DNA of 64,000 nt from Gammaproteobacteria bacterium. Its GTDB lineage: Bacteria > Pseudomonadota > Gammaproteobacteria > Pseudomonadales > Pseudohongiellaceae. Where the stretch lies: the NCBI GenBank assembly GCA_021773355.1, contig JAJFKE010000051.1, forward strand, positions 221,387-285,386, written 5' to 3'. Under the pieces are notes generated by a model. That model was not told where the DNA came from. It saw only the letters and a program-made list of their open reading frames with translations, and made no database searches. The first letter of the stretch is position 1. The number at the start of each line of letters is the position of its first letter. The translations under genes and the position numbers were made by a program. Positions 9,601-18,803 of this stretch are shown in pieces.

Positions 9601-10041
9601 TTAGTTAGCTAGTTTTCTACAAGCAGACTGCAGAGCCAATTCATAACCCTGAGCCCCTAAGCCAATTACACAACCGACAGCAATGTCGGAAAAATAGGAA
9701 TGATGCCGAAATGCTTCGCGGCTGAATAGATTTGAAAGGTGCACCTCGATGAACGGTATCTCTGCAGCCAGAATGGCGTCTCTCAGTGAGATACTAGTGT
9801 GAGTGAAGCCACCGAAGTTCACAATCATGAATGCCGTGCCGTCTTTGCGTGCAGCGTGCAGGCGGTCGATTAACTCGGCCTCTGAATTACTTTGCAAGCT
9901 ATCAAATTGGTGACCCACTTCTGCGCATTGGCTGGCTAGACGTTGGTTGATATCGTCAAGGGTGTCAGAGCCGTAAATATGCGGTTCGCGACTACCGAGC
10001 AGGTTCAGGTTGGGCCCATGCAAGGCCAATATAGATGCCAT
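9601..10041 (-). CDS. aroQ: Type II 3-dehydroquinate dehydratase
   Basis: 146 residues, typical for the dodecameric type II enzyme that dehydrates 3-dehydroquinate in the shikimate pathway. Signature elements are LHGPNLNLLGSREPHIYG, with the catalytic Tyr in the flexible lid, the NFGGFTHTSISLRDA substrate loop and the EVHLSN motif with HHSYFSDIA. It is the first gene of the aroQ-accB-accC-prmA run. A 138-base gap separates it from the dsbD-like gene upstream. Confidence 0.96.
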   Translation of the reverse strand: MASILALHGPNLNLLGSREPHIYGSDTLDDINQRLASQCAEVGHQFDSLQSNSEAELIDRLHAARKDGTAFMIVNFGGFTHTSISLRDAILAAEIPFIEVHLSNLFSREAFRHHSYFSDIAVGCVIGLGAQGYELALQSACRKLAN

Positions 10042-10179
10042 GTGTTTATTCCTAATGCGGCAGAGTGGCTTGGACGACTGAATTGTCGTTAAAATTCTGC
10101 CTAATTAGCTATTTTCGCGGCATTTTCTCAGAATTTTCCATGCATTTCACGTGTTTTTGCGAAAAATAATCGAAGTTAG

Positions 10180-10662
10180 CTAGGGATTCAGCAAAAACTC
10201 GAAACGTTGGGGTGGATAACAAAAGCCCCAATCGGCACAACCTTGATAGCTGATAAGAAGAATAGCATCGGGTCCGGGAATCGTCCGCAGATTGATGTCT
10301 ACCTCTATTTGTCCGTAATAGGCTTCTATGTCACCAAAGAACTGATCGTTTTTCTTCAGTCCGTCGGGTAGTACATAGTCAACATCCAGCGCTTGGCCTT
10401 CAGGTTTTTGAATCATGCTGAAGTCGAACGCGTGCCGGTACAGGTAGTGCCCTTCGGCAAGATTCCAAACGATCTTGAATTGGCCCGGACTAACAGCGCT
10501 CACATAAAAAGGAAAAGCTTTCTCCATCGCCAGTGGCTGCGGCTGATCTGAAAAACCGCCGAATGATCTGGAGTCTAACTGTGCGTAGCTGATGCCGAAC
10601 AACAAGGCTGTTGTCACTAGCACCGCTAGAGTTAAGGAACAGGAAACCGAAATAATCTTCAT
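10180..10662 (-). CDS. Stand-alone DsbD alpha-like (N-terminal) periplasmic domain
   Basis: 160 residues with an N-terminal signal or anchor helix (MKIISVSCSLTLAVLVTTAL). The rest matches the DsbD N-terminal immunoglobulin-like domain, including the redox pair in YQGCADWGFCYPP near the C-terminus. In DsbD this domain passes electrons to periplasmic DsbC-type partners. The central membrane domain and C-terminal thioredoxin domain of DsbD are absent: a stop follows directly and no such sequence is found nearby. In relatives full-length dsbD often sits beside aroQ, so this looks like a reduced remnant that kept the reading frame. I chose the ATG at 10662; an upstream in-frame start at 10689 would add nine residues. 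Confidence 0.75.
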   Translation of the reverse strand: MKIISVSCSLTLAVLVTTALLFGISYAQLDSRSFGGFSDQPQPLAMEKAFPFYVSAVSPGQFKIVWNLAEGHYLYRHAFDFSMIQKPEGQALDVDYVLPDGLKKNDQFFGDIEAYYGQIEVDINLRTIPGPDAILLISYQGCADWGFCYPPQRFEFLLNP

Positions 10663-10707
10663 ACTAGTGTGACCAGTACAGTGCAGCAAAAGTTTCCAAA
10701 CAAAGCA

Positions 10708-11925
10708 TTAGTCTTGATAGCGATCGAAAACCAGGCAGGCGTTGGTTCCGCCAAAACCAAAGCTATTAGACATGACTCGATTCAGGGTGATGTCGTCTCT
10801 TCGTTCCAGCGCGATGGGTAATCCCTTAGCTTCTTCATCCAGATTTTCAATATTCGCCGACGCCGCGACAAAATTATTCTGCATCATTAACAAGCTGTAA
10901 ATGGCTTCCTGTGCGCCTGCAGCACCCAAGGAATGGCCAGTTAGAGACTTGGTGGAATTAATGATAGGTACTTTATCGGTGAATACGTCCTGAATGGCCC
11001 GCAGTTCCGAAACATCACCTGCTGGCGTGCTGGTTCCGTGCGTGTTGATATAATCAACTGATCCTTTCAGGCCTGCTGTCGCCGTTCGCATGGCGCGAGC
11101 ACCACCTTCTCCGGCGGGAGCTACCATGTCATAGCCGTCCGATGTGGCTGCGTATCCGGTAAGTTCGGCGTAAATCTTTGCGCCTCTGGCTACGGCGTGA
11201 TCGAGAGATTCAATTACTAATACGGCGCCACCGCCGGCTATAACAAATCCATCTCGATCGGCGTCAAAGGCTCTTGAGGCTTTTTCGGGTGTATCGTTGT
11301 ACTTTGTCGAAAGTGCACCCATAGCATCGAACATATGGCTCATCGTCCAGTGCTCTGCTTCACCCCCACCGGCAAACACAATGTCTTGTTTGCCAAGTTG
11401 AATCAATTCGGCTGCGTGACCAATACAGTGTGCGCTAGTGGCGCAGGCAGATGAAATTGTGTAATTAACCCCTTTGATCTTAAAGGGAGTAGCTAAGCAG
11501 GCCGAGGTTGTACTACTCATGGTGCGGGTAACCCGGTAGGGGCCGACCTTGCGCAAACCTTTCTCGCGCATGATGTCCGTGGATTCTAGCTGGTCTTCAG
11601 CAGAACCTCCGCCTGAACCCATCACCAGGCCAGAACGGAAATTAGAAACTTCATCTTCTTTAAGGTTAGCGTCGCTAATGGCTTGTTGCATAGCCAAATA
11701 GGCATAGGCTGAGGCATCTCCCATGAATCGGAGGGTTTTACGATCTATCAGTTCTTTGGTATCGATCTGAATAGATCCGCTGACATGACTGCGCATGCCT
11801 ATTTCCGCATAGGCAGGATTATGTCGAATTCCACTTCTGCCGTTCCTGAGCGAACCCAACACAGACTCTTTGTCATTGCCTAAACAGGAAATTATTCCAA
11901 TACCAGTAACAACAACACGCTTCAT
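10708..11925 (-). CDS. fabB: Beta-ketoacyl-ACP synthase I
   Basis: 405 residues, full length. FabB elongates acyl-ACP with malonyl-ACP and is needed for unsaturated fatty acids. The thiolase fold active site is visible: Cys161 in SSACATSAHCIG, His296 in NTHGTSTPAGD, Lys326 and His331 in NSTKSLTGHSLGAAGA. It lies 42 bases after fabA, forming the usual fabA-fabB unit. Confidence 0.97.
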   Translation of the reverse strand: MKRVVVTGIGIISCLGNDKESVLGSLRNGRSGIRHNPAYAEIGMRSHVSGSIQIDTKELIDRKTLRFMGDASAYAYLAMQQAISDANLKEDEVSNFRSGLVMGSGGGSAEDQLESTDIMREKGLRKVGPYRVTRTMSSTTSACLATPFKIKGVNYTISSACATSAHCIGHAAELIQLGKQDIVFAGGGEAEHWTMSHMFDAMGALSTKYNDTPEKASRAFDADRDGFVIAGGGAVLVIESLDHAVARGAKIYAELTGYAATSDGYDMVAPAGEGGARAMRTATAGLKGSVDYINTHGTSTPAGDVSELRAIQDVFTDKVPIINSTKSLTGHSLGAAGAQEAIYSLLMMQNNFVAASANIENLDEEAKGLPIALERRDDITLNRVMSNSFGFGGTNACLVFDRYQD

Positions 11926-11967
11926 AGGATTCCCCCAATCAAAAACAAATCATCCGTGCATCCTGCA

Positions 11968-12504
11968 CTAAAATGAAATTTCCGGCGTGAATAAACCGAC
12001 CTTTAGCGCCTTGGTAGTATAAATAGTCTTGCCATCTACCGTAACTGTGCCGTCTGCGATGCCCATAACCAATTTTCTATTAATAAGTCGGCTTATAGTC
12101 AGCTGGTATACCACTTTCTTTGCTGTAGGCAATATCTCGCCAGTGAATTTCACTTCCCCCGCGCCCAGCGCCCTACCTTTGCCCGGGTGACCGCTCCAGC
12201 CAAGGAAGAAACCTAATAATTGCCATAGTGCATCTAATCCCAGACAGCCGGGCATTACCGGGTCACCAGGAAAATGGCACTCAAAAAACCAAAGATCCGG
12301 TTTGATGTCCAGTTCGGCAATGATTTGCCCGCGGCCATGTTCGCCGCCATCGCTGCTAATCTCTGAGATTCGGTCCAGCATAAGCATATTGCCTATGGGG
12401 AGTTTTGCATTGCCAGGGCCAAATAGCCGACCGTAACCGCATTCTACTAATTCATCCAAATTATAAGAGTTCTGGGGGACAAAGCTGAAATTTTCGCTAT
12501 TCAT
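11968..12504 (-). CDS. fabA: 3-hydroxydecanoyl-ACP dehydratase/isomerase
   Basis: FabA dehydrates 3-hydroxydecanoyl-ACP and isomerises the product to the cis-3 form that starts unsaturated fatty-acid synthesis. The hot-dog fold active site is in CHFPGDPVMPGCLGLDALWQ, with His77 and Asp91 in this numbering. I use the ATG at 12504, giving 178 residues, close to the usual 171. A GGAGG lies about 13 bases ahead of it. An in-frame ATG at 12546 would add 14 unrelated residues. It is divergent from manC across a 190-base gap. Confidence 0.95.
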   Translation of the reverse strand: MNSENFSFVPQNSYNLDELVECGYGRLFGPGNAKLPIGNMLMLDRISEISSDGGEHGRGQIIAELDIKPDLWFFECHFPGDPVMPGCLGLDALWQLLGFFLGWSGHPGKGRALGAGEVKFTGEILPTAKKVVYQLTISRLINRKLVMGIADGTVTVDGKTIYTTKALKVGLFTPEISF

Positions 12505-12695
12505 GGATTCGTTGAACCCCTCCGGGGAGGTATTTTTACAAAGCATGGGATGTTATCGCGCCGGGGCCAAATAATCGATCATAAATTGCTGCTGTTCATG
12601 ACCCGTGGACGCTCAATTTCCCTATTTATTATATTCATAGATAGTTTGCTACTATTGCCTACCGATTTACCAGGTGCGCCCGTGGCGACAGACTT

Positions 12696-14111
12696 ATGAT
12701 AATTCCAGTTATTCTTGCCGGTGGCGTGGGCTCTCGTTTGTGGCCGGTATCCAGGTCGATGCTACCCAAGCAGTTCATTAAATTCCCGAATATGCAGGGG
12801 TCATTGTTTCAAAATACTTTGAGTCGTCTGGATGGTATAGACGATCTTGGAGATCCCATTGTTGTTTGTAATGCCGATCATCGCTACCTGGTGGCAGAAC
12901 AACTTCGGCAACTTGGAAAAGAATATTGCACAATATTGTTAGAACCGAAGGGTAGAAATACAGCGCCGGCGGTTGCGCTTGCTGCCTTAAGTGCACAACA
13001 AGATAGTGCAGATCCATTACTGCTAGTTCTCCCTGCCGATCATGTAATTCAGAATCAAGCGGCACTTAAAAGGGCAATATCCCGTGCGCGAGCTCTCGCG
13101 GATAAGCAAACACTTGTTACCTTTGGCATAGTGCCAAGTGCACCAGAAACCGGCTACGGCTATATTGAAAAAGGAGCAGAACTTTCCGGGGCTGATAGCT
13201 ATACAGTCAACAGGTTCGTGGAGAAGCCAGATGTTGAGACTGCACGAGCTTATCTGAACACGGGTAACTATTTTTGGAATAGTGGGATGTTTTTGTTCTC
13301 GTCCTCTAGCTACCTGCGAGAATTGAAGCGACATGCGCCTGATATATTTGAAACTTGTCACTTGGCTTACCGGGAGCTGGAGCGAGGCGAGGATTTTCAG
13401 TTAATACCGGAGGCGATTTTTGCAAGCTGCCGTAGCGACTCTATCGACTATGCTGTAATGGAGAAAACGGAATCTGCGGCCGTGATTCCACTGGATGCTG
13501 GCTGGAATGATCTCGGGGCATGGGATGCCCTATGGGATGTGCAAGCAAAGAACGAGCAGGGAAACGCCGTTTCTGGAGACGTAATCATTGAGGAGGTTTT
13601 CGATAGCTATATTCAATCTCAGTCACGCTTGGTAGCCGTGGCCGGCATGAAGGATGTAGTCGTGGTGGAGACTGCAGATGCTGTTCTGGTTGCGGACAAG
13701 TCGAAAGTGCAATTAGTTAAGCAGGTGGTACAACAGTTGCAGGCGCAGGAGAGGGACGAAAGTAACAATCATCGATTAGTGTATCGCCCTTGGGGTTCGT
13801 ATGAGTCTCTTTGTTCTCGCCCTGGTTACCAGGTGAAACATATAGTAGTTAATGCCGGTGCGTCTCTTTCCTTGCAACTGCACCATAAGAGGTCCGAGCA
13901 CTGGATTGTGCTTAAAGGTGTGGCATTGGTGACCTGCGATGATAGAGAATTTGAACTGCACTCGAATGAGTCAACTTTCATCCCTTTGGGTAGTAAACAT
14001 AGGCTGACCAATAATAATGACGCGCCGATTGAGATTATCGAAGTTCAAATTGGAGAATATCTGGGCGAGGACGATATTGTGCGCTTCGAAGATCGCTACG
14101 ACAGAGTATGA
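12696..14111 (+). CDS. manC: Mannose-1-phosphate guanylyltransferase/mannose-6-phosphate isomerase
   Basis: 471 residues, full length for the bifunctional ManC/AlgA/CpsB family. The nucleotidyltransferase domain starts with ILAGGVGSRLWPVSRSMLPK; its metal and sugar motifs include LPADH and FVEKPD. The C-terminal cupin isomerase domain has the zinc motif LQLHHKRSEHWIVLKG. It makes GDP-mannose for polysaccharide synthesis. galU and a phosphomannomutase follow on the same strand, so the three form a nucleotide-sugar cluster. Confidence 0.95.
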   Translation: MIIPVILAGGVGSRLWPVSRSMLPKQFIKFPNMQGSLFQNTLSRLDGIDDLGDPIVVCNADHRYLVAEQLRQLGKEYCTILLEPKGRNTAPAVALAALSAQQDSADPLLLVLPADHVIQNQAALKRAISRARALADKQTLVTFGIVPSAPETGYGYIEKGAELSGADSYTVNRFVEKPDVETARAYLNTGNYFWNSGMFLFSSSSYLRELKRHAPDIFETCHLAYRELERGEDFQLIPEAIFASCRSDSIDYAVMEKTESAAVIPLDAGWNDLGAWDALWDVQAKNEQGNAVSGDVIIEEVFDSYIQSQSRLVAVAGMKDVVVVETADAVLVADKSKVQLVKQVVQQLQAQERDESNNHRLVYRPWGSYESLCSRPGYQVKHIVVNAGASLSLQLHHKRSEHWIVLKGVALVTCDDREFELHSNESTFIPLGSKHRLTNNNDAPIEIIEVQIGEYLGEDDIVRFEDRYDRV

Positions 14112-14213
14112 TCTATAGACTAGGCTACTCTGTACTTGAACGATTGCAGCGGTCAGTAAATGCTTTGCGCGCTCCTTTAGAAGACGAAATCAATAATGAG
14201 GAATGACTGATCC

Positions 14214-15041
14214 ATGTCTGTTATTAAGAAATGTTTGTTTCCCGCTGCCGGATACGGCACCCGCTTCCTGCCTGCTACCAAAGCCATGCCTAAGGAAATG
14301 CTTCCAATTGTAACCAAGCCTTTGATTCAGTATGGGGTCGAGGAAGCGATGGCGGCAGGTGTCAGTGAAATGGCTATCGTCACCGGCCGTGGCAAGCGCG
14401 CCATTGAAGATCATTTCGATATTAGTTATGAACTGGAACACCAGATTGCAGGTTCTGACAAAGAAGAATTATTGCAGAGTACTCGAAACATCATGGAGCA
14501 TTGCACTTTCTCCTATACCCGACAGATTGCAATGAAAGGGCTTGGGCATGCCATTCTGACCGGAGAAACCTTAATTGGAGATGATCCTTTTGCTGTGGTA
14601 TTGGCTGACGATTACTGCGTCATCGAAGGTGATGGTGTGTTAGCTCAGATGGTTATGCTGTATGAGAAATATCAATGCAACATCGTCGCCATAGAAGAAG
14701 TGCCTGAAAATGAAACCTATCGCTACGGGGTAATTGAAGGTGAAATAGAAGCCGATAACGTTTATCGCATCAGTAATATGGTGGAGAAGCCAGCGCCGGG
14801 AGAGGCCCCTAGTAATCTGGCGATCATTGGGCGTTATATTCTTAACCCAGATATTTTTGATGCTATCAGAAATACTCGACCAGACAAGAATGGTGAAATA
14901 CAAATTACCGATGCCCTTCGCGAACTGGCGCAGCAAGGCAAAGTAATTGCTTACAAATTTACCGGCAAACGCTTTGATTGTGGCAGCATTGATGGCTTCA
15001 TAGACGCCACCAATTACACCTATAAGCTCGGCTTGAATTAA
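14214..15041 (+). CDS. galU: UTP-glucose-1-phosphate uridylyltransferase
   Basis: 275 residues, slightly shorter than the usual 290-300. GalU makes UDP-glucose from UTP and glucose-1-phosphate. The N-terminal nucleotide-binding motif is FPAAGYGTRFLPATKAMPKE; VEKPAPGEAPSNLAIIGRYI and the C-terminal GKRFDCGSIDGFI complete the family pattern. It lies 102 bases after manC and 98 before the phosphomannomutase. Confidence 0.95.
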   Translation: MSVIKKCLFPAAGYGTRFLPATKAMPKEMLPIVTKPLIQYGVEEAMAAGVSEMAIVTGRGKRAIEDHFDISYELEHQIAGSDKEELLQSTRNIMEHCTFSYTRQIAMKGLGHAILTGETLIGDDPFAVVLADDYCVIEGDGVLAQMVMLYEKYQCNIVAIEEVPENETYRYGVIEGEIEADNVYRISNMVEKPAPGEAPSNLAIIGRYILNPDIFDAIRNTRPDKNGEIQITDALRELAQQGKVIAYKFTGKRFDCGSIDGFIDATNYTYKLGLN

Positions 15042-15139
15042 CTCCACCTATATTGAAAACCATCCAAGTAGTAAAGAAGGTTTATTAATTAAGCGAACCT
15101 GCTCTTAAGTACCTCACTTTCGATAGACGGACAACTATT

Positions 15140-16489
15140 TTGACTGAAGAAATTACATGTTTTAAGCCCTATGATGTTCGCGGGCAAGTGCCGGGACAAT
15201 TAAATGAGGATATTGCCTATCGAATCGGCCGCGCCTATGTTGAATTTCTTAAACCCCAAACAGTAGTGGTGGGATACGATATTCGACTAAGCAGTCAACA
15301 GCTTTGTGCCGCTCTGTCGCGAGGATTAACCGAATCGGGTGTAGACGTGATCAATATCGGCTTGTGCGGTACAGAAGAAGTCTATTTCGCGACCAGCCAC
15401 CTTGAGACGGATGGTGGCATAGTTGTGACCGCTAGCCATAATCCGGCTGATTATAATGGAATGAAATTCGTCCGCGAGTCATCCAAACCGATCAGTGGCG
15501 ATACCGGCCTTGCCGAAATCAAGCGCCTGGCGGAACAGAATGCTTTCCCTGCCTGTGCGGAGCCGGGGAATATTAGTTTCGCAGATACCCAGCCTGCCTA
15601 CATTGCGCACCTTCTTCAGTACGTTGAGATAAGCAGTTTGCGTCCGCTTAAAATTGTTTGTAATGCCGGAAACGGTGGAGCTGGGCTCACGATCGATGCC
15701 CTAGAACATTTTTTACCAATACAATTTTCCAAGGTATACCATGAGGCAGACGGTAATTTCCCAAATGGCGTTCCCAATCCGCTGCTGGTAGAAAATCGTG
15801 CCCCAACCATAGAGGCTATCAAGGTGCAAGGTGCTGATCTGGGCATAGCCTGGGATGGCGATTTCGATAGATGTTTTTTCTTCGATGAGAATGGCCGGTT
15901 TATAGAAGGGTATTATATAGTAGGGCTGCTAGCGCAAAGTTTTTTGGAGTTAGAGCCCGGCGGGAAAATTGTGCACGACCCGCGTCTGACATGGAACACT
16001 ATTGAGATAGCGAAGGAATTCGGAGGCCAGGCAATCCAATGTAAAACTGGTCATGCATTTATCAAGGAAAGAATGCGTGAGGAAGATGCGGTTTATGCTG
16101 GAGAGATGAGCGCCCATCACTACTTTAGAGATTTTTTTTATTGTGACAGCGGAATGATTCCCTGGTTGCTGGTGATTGGGCTAATGTCCAAGTCCGGAAA
16201 GAAATTGTCTGAATTAGTTGATGAAAGAATGCGAGCATACCCGGCAAGTGGTGAGATAAATCGACGAATAGAAGCCCCCGCCGCTTTATTGCAAGAAATT
16301 GAAGCAAAATATAGCGCAAGTTCCACAAGTGTGGATCATACCGATGGATTAAGCATGAATTTTGAAAACTGGCGTTTTAATATTCGAATGTCAAATACTG
16401 AACCCGTGGTTCGACTTAATGTCGAATCACGCGCCGATGAATCTCTAATGCAAGAAAAAACAGCAGAGCTACTGGCATGCATGGCTTAG
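15140..16489 (+). CDS. manB: Phosphomannomutase (alpha-D-phosphohexomutase)
   Basis: 449 residues, full length for the CpsG/ManB group. The phosphoserine loop is VVTASHNPADYNGMK, the magnesium-binding loop is WDGDFDRCF, and the sugar-specificity loop is GEMSAHHYFRDFFYCDSGM; the C-terminal phosphate-binding RMSNTEPVVRLNVE is intact. It interconverts mannose-6- and mannose-1-phosphate, feeding the ManC reaction. The start is a TTG at 15140; the next internal Met would delete the conserved KPYDVRG motif. Confidence 0.92.
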   Translation: MTEEITCFKPYDVRGQVPGQLNEDIAYRIGRAYVEFLKPQTVVVGYDIRLSSQQLCAALSRGLTESGVDVINIGLCGTEEVYFATSHLETDGGIVVTASHNPADYNGMKFVRESSKPISGDTGLAEIKRLAEQNAFPACAEPGNISFADTQPAYIAHLLQYVEISSLRPLKIVCNAGNGGAGLTIDALEHFLPIQFSKVYHEADGNFPNGVPNPLLVENRAPTIEAIKVQGADLGIAWDGDFDRCFFFDENGRFIEGYYIVGLLAQSFLELEPGGKIVHDPRLTWNTIEIAKEFGGQAIQCKTGHAFIKERMREEDAVYAGEMSAHHYFRDFFYCDSGMIPWLLVIGLMSKSGKKLSELVDERMRAYPASGEINRRIEAPAALLQEIEAKYSASSTSVDHTDGLSMNFENWRFNIRMSNTEPVVRLNVESRADESLMQEKTAELLACMA

Positions 16490-16567
16490 TCTAATTAATT
16501 GCACTAATGAAGCCAAGTGGCTAATCAAAGACAGTTCCATGGCGAATGGAATTCTTTATCTTGGTCT

Positions 16568-16812
16568 CTAGGGAGCCTCTGAACGAGTCTATGACCTCTC
16601 TGGCCTACAGCCAATTCTGCTATCAAGACTTACTTTCGTCGGGCCTGTCAAGAAACTGCAACGCAGAGAGCGCATTCGGTGTAAACCCCCGACCGGCAGG
16701 GCCTAAGCAGGCGCCGTACTGCGGCGTTGTCGCGCTTGTACGCACGACGCCTTGCATCAGTGCGCACCAGACTCCCGCAGAGTGGCCATAGACTTGTTCA
16801 GAGGCTCCCTAG
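16568..16812. mobile_element. MITE-like element, 245 bp
   Basis: A 29-base terminal inverted repeat bounds this stretch. The left copy (16568-16596) begins CTAGGGAGCCTCTGAAC and the right copy (16784-16812) is its reverse complement with two mismatches. Both outer edges are CTAG, which may be a 4-base target duplication. The interior is GC-rich and has no credible gene. It looks like a non-autonomous deletion derivative of a transposon whose transposase is not in the window. It lies between the phosphomannomutase gene and the kinase-like gene. Confidence 0.75.
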
Positions 16813-16841
16813 ATTTTTTTCCAGAAAAAGAGGGATAGCAC

Positions 16842-17330
16842 TTGAAGAAAGTATTGATATTCGGCAATTCGGGTTCCGGCAAATCAACTCTGGCCTCTCG
16901 GCTTTCTCGTGACTCTAGTCTTGCTCATTTGGATTTAGATACACTGGCGTGGTTGCCAGGAATGCCGCCACAGCGCATGCCTTTGGAGGATGCGGCAAAA
17001 TTGCTTGACGCTTTTCTAGTGGACAATAGCTCCTGGGTTATCGAAGGCTGTTATACGGATTTATTGGAATTGCTCGGCGATTTGGCCGATGAGATCATAT
17101 ATTTGAAATTGCCAATAGCGTTATGTGTGGCCAATGCCAAGAACAGGTCTTGGGAGTCGCACAAATATGAGTCGAAGGCGGAGCAAGACCAGAATCTACC
17201 CATGTTACTAGACTGGATTGTTCAATACGAAGAGCGGGACGACGTTTTTTCCTTACAGGCACATAGCAGGTTTTATGATAACTTTGCCGGCCGCAAGGTT
17301 TGCTTAACAGACAATGACCATCGTTTTTGA
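16842..17330 (+). CDS. Adenylate/shikimate-kinase-like P-loop nucleotide kinase
   Basis: 162 residues with a TTG start preceded by AGAGGGA. The N-terminus is a clean P-loop, VLIFGNSGSGKSTLASRLS, followed by LDLDTLAW, a base- or substrate-binding DxD-type segment, and VIEGCYTDLLELL. It belongs to the small adenylate-kinase-like or topology-modulation-like P-loop kinases often encoded singly. The substrate is unknown. The start codon lies only 29 bases after the MITE-like element, so that insertion may have replaced its original promoter. Confidence 0.8.
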   Translation: MKKVLIFGNSGSGKSTLASRLSRDSSLAHLDLDTLAWLPGMPPQRMPLEDAAKLLDAFLVDNSSWVIEGCYTDLLELLGDLADEIIYLKLPIALCVANAKNRSWESHKYESKAEQDQNLPMLLDWIVQYEERDDVFSLQAHSRFYDNFAGRKVCLTDNDHRF

Positions 17331-17363
17331 GAGCAGACTAATAGAGAGTAGGAAAAGCTGCGT

Positions 17364-17682
17364 ATGCAATACCAAAAGGACCTGTCTTCTGAGCACAAAG
17401 ATTTGTTTCCGGAGGTGAGGAAAGTCTTGTTGGGCATTGCGTTTGTAAGGGAGATCAGGAAAGATAAGATAACAACTTATACAGTCCGTGGCGCGTGTCT
17501 GTGTCATATTAGAACCATGCCTCATGGTGTCGACACAGGATTCTTAAAGCGTGCCTTTTATGCATGATGAGCATGGCCTGCTACACGGCGAAATCAAGAG
17601 AATGCGTGTACTATCTTTCGATAAATTGAATAAGACTGTACTGACTCACTACCTGGCCGAGGCTATCAAGCTCACTACCTAG
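17364..17682 (+). pseudogene. DUF1801-type protein, broken by a frameshift
   Basis: The first frame (17364-17567) encodes about 67 residues ending GVDTGFLKRAFYA. The matching continuation, MHDEHGLLHGEIKRMRVLSF, lies in another frame from 17560 to the TAG at 17682. Removing one T from the TTTT run near 17556-17559 would join them into one protein of about 105 residues of the DUF1801 (YdhG-like) type. It is either a recent pseudogene or a homopolymer sequencing error. Confidence 0.7.
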
Positions 17683-17742
17683 ATTACGGCCGAGGGCTGC
17701 GAAAACCCATGAATGCATCTAAGTTTTAAAAAGGAGCTGTGT

Positions 17743-17919
17743 ATGATTTTGCGAATTTCCATAATGATAGTTCTCATTTTATCTGCCCTGATGTTCTATT
17801 CTATTGGCAGCATGGCGGGTATGGGTGTATTCCTGTTATTTGGTGTGCTCTTTGAAGGGGCTTTTTGGTTTGGTCTGTTCAGGGGCTTCAAAACTAATCG
17901 GGTTGAATCCGGCAAATAA
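17743..17919 (+). CDS. Small membrane protein of 58 residues
   Basis: The start is ATG at 17743, chosen because AAGGAG lies eight bases upstream; an earlier in-frame ATG at 17713 lacks such a site. Two hydrophobic helices are visible (about residues 2-24 and 27-48), followed by a short basic-to-acidic tail. I do not recognise the family. It precedes the GyrI-like gene by 34 bases. Confidence 0.6.
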   Translation: MILRISIMIVLILSALMFYSIGSMAGMGVFLLFGVLFEGAFWFGLFRGFKTNRVESGK

Positions 17920-17953
17920 AATTTCGTGATGGCCAAAGAAAGAATTATCCCTC

Positions 17954-18442
17954 ATGTCGATATGGAATCGAATAACTTATCAGTCAGATAAATTATTGCT
18001 TGGCAGAAGAGCAAGAATGTCAGTTGCCGAAGACTCGACACTAGAATTATGGCAGAGCTTTATGCCACGCAGGCATGAGATTAAAAATGTTATCGGGCAG
18101 AAGTTTTATTCGGTACAAAATTTCGAAGGACTCCAGAACTTTGAAAACTTCAGCATGGAGACCGTTTTTGAAAAGTGGGCAGCAGTTGAGGTGGAGTCTG
18201 TGGCAGACATTCCGCCGCACATGGAGCTATTTACTCTGCATGGTGGTGATTATGCAGTATTTGATCACAGGGGCCCTGCCAGCGAGTTCCACAAGACATT
18301 ACACTATATTTTTACTGAATGGCTGCCTCATTCCGGGCGAGAGTTAGACGCTCGAGAGCATTTTGAAATACTGCTGCCCGGTTACCGACCAGATGATCCG
18401 GCGGCGGAAGAGGAAGTTTGGGTGCCGCTGAAACAACAATGA
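17954..18442 (+). CDS. GyrI-like small-molecule-binding protein
   Basis: 162 residues forming one domain of the AraC effector-binding/GyrI type. Supporting segments are FTLHGGDYAVFDHRGPASEF, a central YxxFxHxG-like strand, the LHYIFTEWLPHSG helix and FEILLPGYRPDD near the end, the typical closing motif of the fold. There is no DNA-binding domain, so it is a stand-alone ligand-binding or isomerase-like member. An antibiotic-monooxygenase-like gene follows after 22 bases. Confidence 0.75.
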   Translation: MSIWNRITYQSDKLLLGRRARMSVAEDSTLELWQSFMPRRHEIKNVIGQKFYSVQNFEGLQNFENFSMETVFEKWAAVEVESVADIPPHMELFTLHGGDYAVFDHRGPASEFHKTLHYIFTEWLPHSGRELDAREHFEILLPGYRPDDPAAEEEVWVPLKQQ

Positions 18443-18464
18443 ATGGAACAAGAGAGATTCAACA

Positions 18465-18755
18465 ATGATTCTTGAAGTCGCTACATTAGATGTAAGGCCT
18501 GGATTGGAGTCTGACTTTGAGTTGGCCTTCTCGGAGGAGCAGAAGATTATTGCTGGAATGTCGGGCTATGTTTCTCATGAGCTCAGAAAATGCATTGAAA
18601 ACCAGAACCGCTATTTACTTCTGGTTAACTGGGAAACACTGGAAGATCACACTCAGGGGTTTCAAAATTCCAACGAATATCAGCAGTGGCGTGAGATGCT
18701 TCATCACTTCTATGATCCTTTTCCGAGCGTAGAGCACTATCAAGCTATTGTGTAA
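18465..18755 (+). CDS. ABM-family (antibiotic biosynthesis monooxygenase-like) protein
   Basis: 96 residues, one dimeric alpha-beta barrel domain. It begins MILEVATLDVRPGLESDFEL and contains YVSHELRKCIENQNRYLLLV and NWETLEDHTQGFQNS, the usual ABM pattern with the conserved His. Members act on small quinones or heme-like substrates or serve as stress proteins; the substrate is unknown here. A ribosome-binding AGAGA precedes the ATG. Confidence 0.8.
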   Translation: MILEVATLDVRPGLESDFELAFSEEQKIIAGMSGYVSHELRKCIENQNRYLLLVNWETLEDHTQGFQNSNEYQQWREMLHHFYDPFPSVEHYQAIV

Positions 18756-18803
18756 GGAGGAGTAAGTTCCTCTGCGTTTCTTGGAATTTTTGAGGCTAGA
18801 GGT

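Noticed and set aside
16546..16791. Forward frame over the MITE-like element
   Set aside because: It is created by the element's terminal and GC-rich sequence and has no protein pattern.
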